A stretch of 25,837 nt of DNA. It comes from an uncultured Gammaproteobacteria bacterium. GTDB taxonomy: Bacteria > Pseudomonadota > Gammaproteobacteria > Arenicellales > Poriferihabitantaceae. The stretch spans positions 1-25,837 of the forward strand of contig CALIFM010000132.1 of NCBI GenBank assembly GCA_938021685.1, written 5' to 3'. The number at the start of each line of letters is the position of its first letter. Position 1 is the first letter of the stretch. Below are positions 15,379-22,906 of the stretch, piece by piece. Under the pieces are notes generated by a model that did no database searches, was not told the DNA's origin, and saw nothing but the letters and a program-made list of their open reading frames with translations. The translations under genes and the position numbers were made by a program.

Positions 15379-18100
15379 ATTGTGCGATATTGACCGCACA
15401 GTATTTAAATTCAGGAATTTTTCCGTAAGGGTCAATCGCTTCATTGGTCAATATATTAGCTGCAGCTTCATTAAAGCAAAAAGGCATAAATACTTCGCCT
15501 TTGCTGACTTGTAGACTGCTTTGCAGCTCGACTGAAAGCTCACCACGGCGCGATTTTACTTTTACGGTGTCGCCGCTGTTAAGACCTAATTGGGCGATGT
15601 CTTCTGGGTGCATATCAATAGCTGGTGAAGGCTCAATATGGTCAAGCACATCCGCGCGGCGTGTCATTGAGCCAGTATGCCAATGCTCTAGTTTACGGCC
15701 GGTCATCAAGATGAACGGAAACTCTTTGTCCGGCAGCTCGTCGGCACTGATGAGCCTTGCTGGCACTAGTTTGGCGCGGCCATTTTCAGTAGGGAAGTCA
15801 TCGACAAATACTACTTGTTGACCTGGGTCTTTTTCATCGCTACAAGGGTAGGTAACTGCATCGTTCTCACTCAGACGCTGCCAGCTGATGCCGCTTAAGC
15901 TCGGCATCAAGCTGCGCATTTCTTCATACACATCGCCCGCTTCGCGTACAGGCCAATATAGGCCCATCTGATTGGCCATTTTTTGGATAATCCATAAATC
16001 AGGCATGGCTTCGCCAGGTGCATCAACCGCTTTGCGCCCGCGTTGCACGCGTCGGTCGGTATTGGTGACGCTGCCGTCTTTTTCTGGCCAAGCGGTGGCA
16101 GGCAGAATCACATCGGCAAAGGCGGCGGTTTCGGTCAAGAAGATATCTTGTACTACCAAGTGTTCTAGCTTGGCTAAAGCGGCACGCGCATGATTTAAGT
16201 TGGGGTCAGACATTGCCGGATTCTCGCCCATCATATACATACCGCGGATGGTGCCTGCATCGATGGCATGCATGATTTCTACCACGGTTAAACCGGGGGC
16301 AGTGCTCAGTTGTGTGTCCCACGCTTGCTGGTATTTATCGTTGTATTCTGGATTGTCTACGCGTTGGTAGTCGGGATACATCATGGGAATTAAACCTGCA
16401 TCTGATGCACCCTGTACGTTGTTTTGTCCACGCAAGGGGTGCAAGCCGGTGCCAGGGCGACCGATTTGGCCGGTTATCATGCACAAGCTGATTAAGCAAC
16501 GTACGTTATCGGTGCCGTGAATATGTTGCGATACGCCCATGCCCCAAAAGATGATCGAATTTTTAGCTGTGGCATAAGCGCGTGCGACTTCACGAATGGT
16601 GGCAGCATCAATGCCGCAAATGTCTTGCATCGCTTCAGGGCTAAATTGCGCAACGTTGGCTTTAACGTCGTCAAAGTTAGTAGTGCGCTTGTCGATGAAG
16701 TTTTGGTCGATCAAGTCTTCTTCAATGATCGTATGCAGCATGGCATTGATCAGTGCTACGTCGGAATCGGGCTTAAACTGTAAGAAGTGATCGGCATGGC
16801 GAGCTAAATCGATGCGCCTTGGGTCCAGTACCACTAGCTTTGCGCCAGATTTAACGGCGTTTTTGATAAAGGTAGCGGCCACAGGATGATTGCCTGTGGT
16901 GTTAGAGCCGATGATAAAAATAAGATCAGCGTGTTTGACGTCTTCCACTGGGTTAGATACCGCGCCCGAGCCGATGCCTTCTAGTAAGGCGGCTACACTA
17001 GAGGCGTGGCACAAGCGGGTGCAGTGGTCGATATTGTTGTTGCGAAAGCCTGTGCGCACCAGCTTTTGAAATAAATAGGCTTCTTCGTTACTGCCTTTGG
17101 CAGATCCAAAGCCGGCTAATACTTCATCGCCGTGCTCATCCAACAAGCTTTTAAGTTTGCCGCCCGCTGCTTTAAGAGCTTCGTCCCATGACACGGGCCG
17201 GAACATTTTGCTTGGGTCAGCTGGGTCAAAAAACTCGTTCATACCCTTAGGCACGCCTTCAATGCGGAGCATGGGCTGGGTGAGGCGCTCAGGGTGATGA
17301 ATGTAGTCAAAACCATAGCGACCTTTCACACACAGGCGGCTGAAATTAGCAGGGCCGTCACGACCCTCTACTTTAATGAGTTTGTTGTCTTTGCTGTGAT
17401 AGGTTAGCTGGCAACCTACACCACAATAGGGGCAGACGGAATTGGTTTCTTTAGTTCGCTCAGGCGCTTCAACTTGGTTGGTCAGCGCACCAGTTGGGCA
17501 AGCTTGCACGCATTCGCCGCAACCCACGCATAAGCTTTCGCCGATGGCGGCGTCGAGATCAAACTCAATGCGTGTCTCACCGCCACGTGAAGTGAGACCG
17601 ATGACTTCATTGGCCTGTACATCTGAGCACGCACGTACGCACCGGGTGCAGACAATGCAAGCGCTGGCGTCAAATTTAAATGCAGGGTGAGAGGTGTCTT
17701 TATGGGTAAGTACATCGCTACTAAAAGGGTTACTTGCTTCGTCGATGTTTAGGTATTTTGCCCACTTGCTTAAATCATTTTGGGGCGCCAAAGAACTGGC
17801 ATCTACATTTGATTGCAATAAGTTGATCACGCCTTTTTGTGCATTCTGTGCGCGCTCGTTTTGGCTGTGTACCACCATGCCTTCGGTTACTTCGCGACGG
17901 CAAGATGGGGCCAGTACACGCTCGCCCTCAATTTCAACTACACAGGAGCGGCAATTAGCTTCAGCGTGTTGCTTGGGGTGGAAGCATAAATTTGGAATTG
18001 CGACACCTTGGCGCTTGGCAACATCCAAAATGGTTTCGCCTGCTTGCGCTTGGCAAGCCGTGCCGTCAAGGGTGAAGGATATAGTGTTGGGCTTATTCAT
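15377..18100 (-). CDS. fdhA: NAD-linked formate dehydrogenase, molybdenum catalytic (alpha) subunit
   Basis: 907-residue molybdopterin enzyme of the FdsA type oxidising formate to CO2. In order: an N-terminal [2Fe-2S] ferredoxin domain (Cys39, Cys50, Cys53, Cys67); a NuoG-like region; two ferredoxin-type [4Fe-4S] motifs (CIVCTRCVRAC near 148 and CVGCGECVQAC near 190); a further [4Fe-4S] site (CPYCGVGC near 225); and the bis-MGD catalytic domain with Cys364-His365 in TRLCHAS as the molybdenum ligand and its neighbour. It uses cysteine, so no selenocysteine insertion is needed. The C-terminal MGD-binding domain is complete (LMTGRKLEHWHTGSMTRR). Its ATG overlaps the stop of the upstream diaphorase gene by one base (TAATG), showing translational coupling. 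The soluble complex passes electrons to NAD. Confidence 0.93.
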   Translation of the reverse strand: MNKPNTISFTLDGTACQAQAGETILDVAKRQGVAIPNLCFHPKQHAEANCRSCVVEIEGERVLAPSCRREVTEGMVVHSQNERAQNAQKGVINLLQSNVDASSLAPQNDLSKWAKYLNIDEASNPFSSDVLTHKDTSHPAFKFDASACIVCTRCVRACSDVQANEVIGLTSRGGETRIEFDLDAAIGESLCVGCGECVQACPTGALTNQVEAPERTKETNSVCPYCGVGCQLTYHSKDNKLIKVEGRDGPANFSRLCVKGRYGFDYIHHPERLTQPMLRIEGVPKGMNEFFDPADPSKMFRPVSWDEALKAAGGKLKSLLDEHGDEVLAGFGSAKGSNEEAYLFQKLVRTGFRNNNIDHCTRLCHASSVAALLEGIGSGAVSNPVEDVKHADLIFIIGSNTTGNHPVAATFIKNAVKSGAKLVVLDPRRIDLARHADHFLQFKPDSDVALINAMLHTIIEEDLIDQNFIDKRTTNFDDVKANVAQFSPEAMQDICGIDAATIREVARAYATAKNSIIFWGMGVSQHIHGTDNVRCLISLCMITGQIGRPGTGLHPLRGQNNVQGASDAGLIPMMYPDYQRVDNPEYNDKYQQAWDTQLSTAPGLTVVEIMHAIDAGTIRGMYMMGENPAMSDPNLNHARAALAKLEHLVVQDIFLTETAAFADVILPATAWPEKDGSVTNTDRRVQRGRKAVDAPGEAMPDLWIIQKMANQMGLYWPVREAGDVYEEMRSLMPSLSGISWQRLSENDAVTYPCSDEKDPGQQVVFVDDFPTENGRAKLVPARLISADELPDKEFPFILMTGRKLEHWHTGSMTRRADVLDHIEPSPAIDMHPEDIAQLGLNSGDTVKVKSRRGELSVELQSSLQVSKGEVFMPFCFNEAAANILTNEAIDPYGKIPEFKYCAVNIAQ

Positions 18101-19767
18101 TAGCTGATTTCCTCAGGGAAGAAGCGTACGACAGAGCGTAATGGGTTAGGAGCAGCTTGGCCAAGACCGCAGATGGAAGCATCTTCCATGGTGACGCAAA
18201 GGGATTCGAGCAAATCGACATCCCATTTTTTTGCTTGCATGAGTTTGGCTGCTTTTTGAGTGCCCACGCGACACGGTGTGCACTGGCCGCAGGATTCATG
18301 TGCGAAAAAGTGCATGGCATTGATGGCAAGGTCTCGGGCTTTATCGTGTTGCGAAAACACGATTACGGCCGCTGAGCCGATAAAACAGCCGTGCTTTTGT
18401 AAGGTATCGAAATCCATCGGTTCATCGGCGAGTGAGGCGGGCAAAATGCCGCCGGATGCCCCGCCAGGCAAGTAGCCGTATAGCTCATGGCCATCTTGCA
18501 TGCCGCCGCAATATTCGTCGATGAGCTCGCGCATCGAAATGCCCGCTGGAGCAAAATGCACGCCGGGTTTGTTGACGCGGCCGCTGATAGAGAATGAACG
18601 TAAGCCTTTGCGCTCACGCCGGCCTTCTTCAGCAAAATAGTCTGCTCCCTTGCGCAATAAAATGGGTACCCAGTATAAGGTTTCGCAGTTGTGTTCTAGG
18701 GTAGGGCGGCCATAAAGGCCTACTTCGGCAATATAAGGCGGACGCTGCCGTGGATAGCCGCGTTTGCCTTCGATAGACTCAATCATCGCCGATTCTTCAC
18801 CGCAAATATACGCGCCTGCGCCGCGACGGATATCGAAGTTGGGCAGGTCGAAATCAGCCCATTCTTCCAGCTCGCTGATGGCTTGCTGTAAGGCTTTGAT
18901 AATGGCGGGGTACTCATCACGCACATAAATAATGCAGTTTTGCGAATCGATTGCCCAGCCAGCAATCAAAATTCCTTCCAGCATGGCATGTGGTTGCTGC
19001 TCTAGGTAGACACGGTCTTTAAAAGTGCCTGGTTCGCCTTCGTCGATGTTGATGGCCATCCATCGCGGCGCATCTTGTTTACGCAAGATGTCCCATTTAG
19101 TGGCCAGCGGAAAGCCCGCGCCGCCTAGGCCGCGCAAGTTGGCTTCTTTTAAGGTTTCGATTACATTGTCTACACTGCGTTTGCCCGCAAGCAACTCTTT
19201 AATGGTTTGATAGCCCCCTTCATCCAGATAGCTTTGCATGCTGGAGCTCAGTGCTGGAGCCGTCACCTTGCCTTCAGTGACAGTGATCTCAATTTGCTTA
19301 GCGTCAGCGTGGTTAATTGGGTTTTGCCCCACCACTGCAACAGGCGCTTCGGCGCATCGGCCCACGCAAGGCACGCGCTGTACGCGAACGTTGGCGTCGC
19401 TATAAGTTTTTTCTAAGGTGTTGATTAAGGCTTCAGCGCCAGCCATTTCGCAGCTGATTGAGTCACACACACGCACAGTGATATCGGCCGGCTTGTCGCC
19501 GTCTTGAGCGATGTCAAAGTGGTGATAAAAACTCGCGACCTCATGCACCTTAACCGGGGCGAGTTTTAGCTCGTGCGCTAAGGCCAGCAAATGATCCAGT
19601 GATAGTTGCTTGTGGTGGTCTTGAATTAGATGCAGATATTCAATTAATAAATCGGCCTTTAAGTCGAGCCCTTTAAGCAGCGCTTGTACTTCGGACAAGG
19701 CTTCTGGGTTAAGGGCGCGGCCTTTGTTGCGCCGTTTGGGGCGATTTGCTTTTGATTTTGGTGGCAT
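18100..19767 (-). CDS. Formate dehydrogenase diaphorase subunit, fused NuoE-like and NuoF-like domains
   Basis: 555-residue NADH-forming subunit. Residues about 20-165 are a NuoE/FdsG-like domain with a thioredoxin-type [2Fe-2S] site (Cys101, Cys106, Cys134, Cys138). Residues about 180-550 are NuoF/FdsB-like: RGLGGAGFP (212-220) for NADH/FMN, YICGEESAMIESIEGKRGYP, and the [4Fe-4S] motif ESCGQCTPCRVGT near 490-500 with a fourth Cys near 534. In many bacteria these are two genes (fdsG, fdsB); here they are one chain, with a basic N-terminal tail (MPPKSKANRPKRRNKGR). It is the first gene of the operon, and no fdhD, fdsD or regulator follows the alpha subunit. The start has only a weak Shine-Dalgarno. 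Hydrogenase or complex I subunits are excluded by the partner gene. Confidence 0.9.
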   Translation of the reverse strand: MPPKSKANRPKRRNKGRALNPEALSEVQALLKGLDLKADLLIEYLHLIQDHHKQLSLDHLLALAHELKLAPVKVHEVASFYHHFDIAQDGDKPADITVRVCDSISCEMAGAEALINTLEKTYSDANVRVQRVPCVGRCAEAPVAVVGQNPINHADAKQIEITVTEGKVTAPALSSSMQSYLDEGGYQTIKELLAGKRSVDNVIETLKEANLRGLGGAGFPLATKWDILRKQDAPRWMAINIDEGEPGTFKDRVYLEQQPHAMLEGILIAGWAIDSQNCIIYVRDEYPAIIKALQQAISELEEWADFDLPNFDIRRGAGAYICGEESAMIESIEGKRGYPRQRPPYIAEVGLYGRPTLEHNCETLYWVPILLRKGADYFAEEGRRERKGLRSFSISGRVNKPGVHFAPAGISMRELIDEYCGGMQDGHELYGYLPGGASGGILPASLADEPMDFDTLQKHGCFIGSAAVIVFSQHDKARDLAINAMHFFAHESCGQCTPCRVGTQKAAKLMQAKKWDVDLLESLCVTMEDASICGLGQAAPNPLRSVVRFFPEEIS

Positions 19768-19904
19768 CTACAAACAGGCGCTTAGCGCAAATTGATTTAT
19801 GGGATACTGCAATTTTGGATGGTAGCAAAGCTGCGAGCAAGAATCATCTTTGTGCGCGACAATCGGCGCTTTAAACACGAACTGGTCTAGCGCAGGTTCG
19901 ATGC

Positions 19905-20360
19905 CTAGTTTGTTGGACTAACTGTAGCATGTCCTTGCTTGATCCAAAGCTTAATACCGTCGGTGACATTGTAAACAGTGCGGTAACCAACTTGGTCACT
20001 TAGCCAGTCTGCGACTAATTTTGTGCGCACGCCAGTGTGACAGATGAGGATGAGCGGGGTGTTAGTATCAGCGATGGGTTTGACTTGTCTTAACCAAGAT
20101 TCAGTGTCGTATTTGCCCGCTTGATCAAAAAAGGTGACGGTGTGACTATTTTCAACGATGCCCAAGTCTTGCCATTCGTCGTCTCGTCGTAAGTCTATTA
20201 AGGCAGTGCCGGCATCAAGCAAGCTCTTTAGCTTTTTATTATCAATATTGATCACCTCGGCTTTTAATGCGCTGCTAAGTAAACTTAAGCCGATTAAGAA
20301 AAACATAGGCAAGATAATGCGTGCTTGGGTATGTTTGCAAATAATAAAATGAGTGGGCAT
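19905..20360 (-). CDS. Exported rhodanese-like sulfurtransferase
   Basis: 151 residues with an N-terminal signal peptide or anchor (basic residues to Arg14, hydrophobic about 15-33, possible cleavage after SSALKA) and a single rhodanese domain: ALIDLRRDDEW, then LILICHTGVRT with active-site Cys107 in the loop, then VYNVTDGIKLWI. The substrate is not clear from the loop; such periplasmic proteins may carry sulfane sulfur. An internal ATG at 20306 would leave a signal peptide without positive charge, so I keep the longer start. It is separated from both neighbours by more than 130 bases. Confidence 0.82.
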   Translation of the reverse strand: MPTHFIICKHTQARIILPMFFLIGLSLLSSALKAEVINIDNKKLKSLLDAGTALIDLRRDDEWQDLGIVENSHTVTFFDQAGKYDTESWLRQVKPIADTNTPLILICHTGVRTKLVADWLSDQVGYRTVYNVTDGIKLWIKQGHATVSPTN

Positions 20361-20525
20361 AGCTTAAATATAGGCTTTAACTATAAATTGTGATCAGGTT
20401 CAAAGGAGCTATTGTACTTATAATTTGTGTTAATTTGCTTCTAGTTAAGTAACTGAACATAGATTATAGGGTTTAGCTGCTTTGAATGCGTGACATTGCG
20501 CGGTTTGGAGGGTATAAGAGCGCCC

Positions 20526-21281
20526 ATGAATATTTTGTTAAGCAATGATGATGGTTATCTAGCGCCGGGCTTGGCTGCCTTGCGCGAAGCGTTGCAGCAA
20601 TCCTTGCAAGGATTGGCAAGCTTAAGCATCGTGGCGCCTGAGCAAAACCATAGCGGTGCCAGCAATTCTTTGACCTTGACGCGACCATTGCATGCGCAGC
20701 AAGTAGGTGAGGATAGCTTTGCTGTTAATGGTACCCCAGCGGACTGTGTGCACATGGCTTTAACGGGGTTGTTGGATGACATGCCTGATATGGTGATTGC
20801 AGGGATTAATGCCGGTGCTAACTTGGGCGATGACAGTTTGTATTCGGGCACCATTGCTGCTGCGGTGGAAGGGCGGCATTTAGGTTTGCCATGCATCGCG
20901 GTGTCGCTGGCCGGACGTAAAGAAAAAAATTATGCGGCGGCGGCGCAGATTACACTTGATTTGCTGCACCGTTTGCAGCAAACCCCTTTAGAGCCTGATA
21001 CTATATTAAGTGTGAATGTGCCAGATAGGCCATTTGAAAATATTAAAGGTGTGCGCGCCACACGCTTAGGGCAGCGCCATCCTTCGCAAGCGATGATTAG
21101 CGTTGAAGACCCACGTGGGCGAGAGGTATATTGGATTGGGCCTTCAAGCAATTCACAAGACGGCGGAGAGGGGACTGATTTTGCCGCTATTCGTGAAGGC
21201 TATGCTTCGGTAACACCGTTGCAGATTGATATGACACGCCATACGCAGTTGGATGTGCTGAGCAATTGGCTGCAAGATTGA
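20526..21281 (+). CDS. surE: 5'-nucleotidase / exopolyphosphatase SurE
   Basis: Metal-dependent survival protein that removes phosphate from nucleoside monophosphates and short polyphosphates. The 251 residues show MNILLSNDDGYLAPGLAALR with the metal-binding Asp pair, the PEQNHSGASNSLT block, VNGTPADCV, and AGINAGANLGDDSLYSGTIAAA. I chose the ATG at 20526 because MNILLSNDDG is the standard start; AAGAG lies 5 bases upstream. A frame open to 20490 would add 12 residues. It heads surE-pcm-yqaA, and the next gene starts 3 bases after its stop. Confidence 0.95.
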   Translation: MNILLSNDDGYLAPGLAALREALQQSLQGLASLSIVAPEQNHSGASNSLTLTRPLHAQQVGEDSFAVNGTPADCVHMALTGLLDDMPDMVIAGINAGANLGDDSLYSGTIAAAVEGRHLGLPCIAVSLAGRKEKNYAAAAQITLDLLHRLQQTPLEPDTILSVNVPDRPFENIKGVRATRLGQRHPSQAMISVEDPRGREVYWIGPSSNSQDGGEGTDFAAIREGYASVTPLQIDMTRHTQLDVLSNWLQD

Positions 21282-21284
21282 TCT

Positions 21285-21956
21285 ATGAATGAACCTTTGC
21301 ACACGGGTGTGGGTATGACTTCGATGCGCACCCGCCAGCGCTTGGTCGAACGATTGCGTAGCAATGGTATTGATGATGAGGCAGTGCTTGAAGTGATTGA
21401 GCGCACGCCGCGACACTTGTTTTTAGATGAGGCTTTGTCGCACCGTGCTTATGAAGACACGCCTTTGCCGATTGGGCATAATCAAACCATCTCCCAACCT
21501 TATATAGTGGCTTTGATGACCCAGTTAGTGGGTGCTAGCAAAAAACCGGTGAAGCGAGTTTTGGACATTGGCACTGGTTGTGGCTACCAAACAGCAGTTT
21601 TGTCACAGTTAGTGGATTGGGTGTTTACGATCGAACGCATTGAATCTTTATCAGGGGATGCTCAAGCGCGTTTGCAGGCTTTGCATTATAAGAATATTTC
21701 TTACCGTGTGGGCGATGGTTATGCTGGTTGGGCAAACAAGGCGCCGTTTGACGGCATTATCGTGGCTGCCGCGCCTGAGGCTGTGCCGGAAGCATTAGTG
21801 CAGCAGCTGGCGGTAGGCGGCAAATTGATTATCCCGGTGGGGTCTAGTACGCAGCAGCAGTTACAACTTATAGAGCGAACCCAAAACGGTTTTGTGCAAG
21901 AGGTGGTTACTGACGCCCATTTTGTGCCGCTGGTTAGCGATGAAGAAAGCTTATGA
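21285..21956 (+). CDS. pcm: Protein-L-isoaspartate O-methyltransferase
   Basis: SAM-dependent repair enzyme methylating isoaspartyl residues in aged proteins. The 223 residues contain the family-specific HRAYEDTPLPIGHNQTISQP and the SAM-binding VLDIGTGCGYQTAVL, then FDGIIVAAAPEAVPEALVQQL with GGKLIIPVG. Its last codon and stop overlap the next start (ATGA at 21953), so pcm and yqaA are coupled. The role fits stress survival alongside surE. Confidence 0.95.
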   Translation: MNEPLHTGVGMTSMRTRQRLVERLRSNGIDDEAVLEVIERTPRHLFLDEALSHRAYEDTPLPIGHNQTISQPYIVALMTQLVGASKKPVKRVLDIGTGCGYQTAVLSQLVDWVFTIERIESLSGDAQARLQALHYKNISYRVGDGYAGWANKAPFDGIIVAAAPEAVPEALVQQLAVGGKLIIPVGSSTQQQLQLIERTQNGFVQEVVTDAHFVPLVSDEESL

Positions 21957-22534
21957 AATTATTTTCCTCGCTTTACGATAAAGTGCTGGATTGGTCGCGA
22001 CACCGTTTGGCAGAACGCTATCTGGCCTTGATTAGCTTTGCTGAATCATCGTTTTTTCCGATCCCGGTGGTGCTGATGATGGCTCCCATGATGGTGGCCA
22101 AGCCCGAGCGGCGTTGGTATTTGGCCAGTTTGACCACAGTAACATCGGTGTTAGGTGGTATTGCAGGCTATTTAATTGGTGCTTTTTTGTTTGATTCAGT
22201 AGGGCAATCGATTGTTGATTTTTATAGTGCGGGCGACAAACTAATACAACTTAAAAATTGGTTTGATCAATATGGGGTGTGGCTGGTGCTGTTGGCAGGG
22301 GTGTCGCCGATCCCATATAAGTTGGTTACGATTAGTGCGGGTGCGCTTGGCTTGGCCTTTATTCCTTTTGTGATCGCGTCTTTACTTGGGCGCAGCGTGC
22401 AGTTTTTCTTTGTGGCGCTGATCGTACACTTTGGTGGTCCCAACTTAGAAGCTAATATTCGGCGCTGGTCAGAATACCTAGGCTGGGGGACATTAGTGCT
22501 GGCAGCGGTGGCTTATTTTTATTTGCGGCACTAA
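21953..22534 (+). CDS. yqaA: YqaA-family (DedA-like) inner membrane protein
   Basis: 193-residue membrane protein of the YqaA branch of the DedA/VTT superfamily. SFAESSFFPIPVVLMMAPM gives the re-entrant helix with the acidic residue and conserved prolines; GGIAGYLIGAFLF is the Gly-rich helix; GVSPIPYKLVTISAGALGL is the second signature with Pro and Lys, followed by LLGRSVQFFFVAL. DedA relatives flip lipids across the membrane; the YqaA substrate is not established. It overlaps pcm by four bases and ends the operon. In pseudomonads nlpD follows here; in this genome a different gene does. Confidence 0.9.
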   Translation: MKLFSSLYDKVLDWSRHRLAERYLALISFAESSFFPIPVVLMMAPMMVAKPERRWYLASLTTVTSVLGGIAGYLIGAFLFDSVGQSIVDFYSAGDKLIQLKNWFDQYGVWLVLLAGVSPIPYKLVTISAGALGLAFIPFVIASLLGRSVQFFFVALIVHFGGPNLEANIRRWSEYLGWGTLVLAAVAYFYLRH

Positions 22535-22906
22535 AAACGCATTTTTAAAGCCATTTGTCGGCAAAAAGCTGCATTTAATCGGTTTGTTTTAATATTTTTT
22601 AAGTGAGCTACTTAATTAGTTTTATATGATTTTGTCACTAAGTTGTTGTTTTTAAATGGTAGGCATAACAATAAATATTTTACTAAGCATTGTTTGCTTA
22701 TTCAGTAAAAAGTCGGATATAATATCGGGCTGAAAGGAGCCTGTTTCCGACGTAATAACCTTTTTTAAGGATTAGCGGTTTTATTGCTTATTGCTTATAT
22801 AAAAGGTTGAGATGCAAAGCTCTCTTCTTTTTTTAATGCTTTTCAGTATTATAAATTAAACCGGCCTAAACATAAGGTCGAAACTTAAAAATTAGGATCA
22901 ATCGAT
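22535..22906 (+). promoter_or_regulatory. Intergenic region with promoter and long leader of the repeat lipoprotein
   Basis: 372 AT-rich bases without a gene. The best promoter is TTGCTT (22694-22699), an 18-base spacer and a perfect TATAAT (22718-22723). This leaves a leader of about 175 bases before the ATG at 22907, which has AGGA 9 bases upstream. The leader contains an inverted repeat of 8 bases (AACCTTTT 22757-22764 / AAAAGGTT 22801-22808) and TTGCTTA twice in tandem (22784-22797); a third TTGCTTA is at the -35 box. I see no known riboswitch. No clear terminator for the surE operon is present before the promoter. Confidence 0.6.

Noticed and set aside
17694..18107. 137-codon plus-strand frame opposite the formate dehydrogenase start
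   Set aside because: Antisense shadow of a well-conserved ferredoxin domain with no signal of its own.
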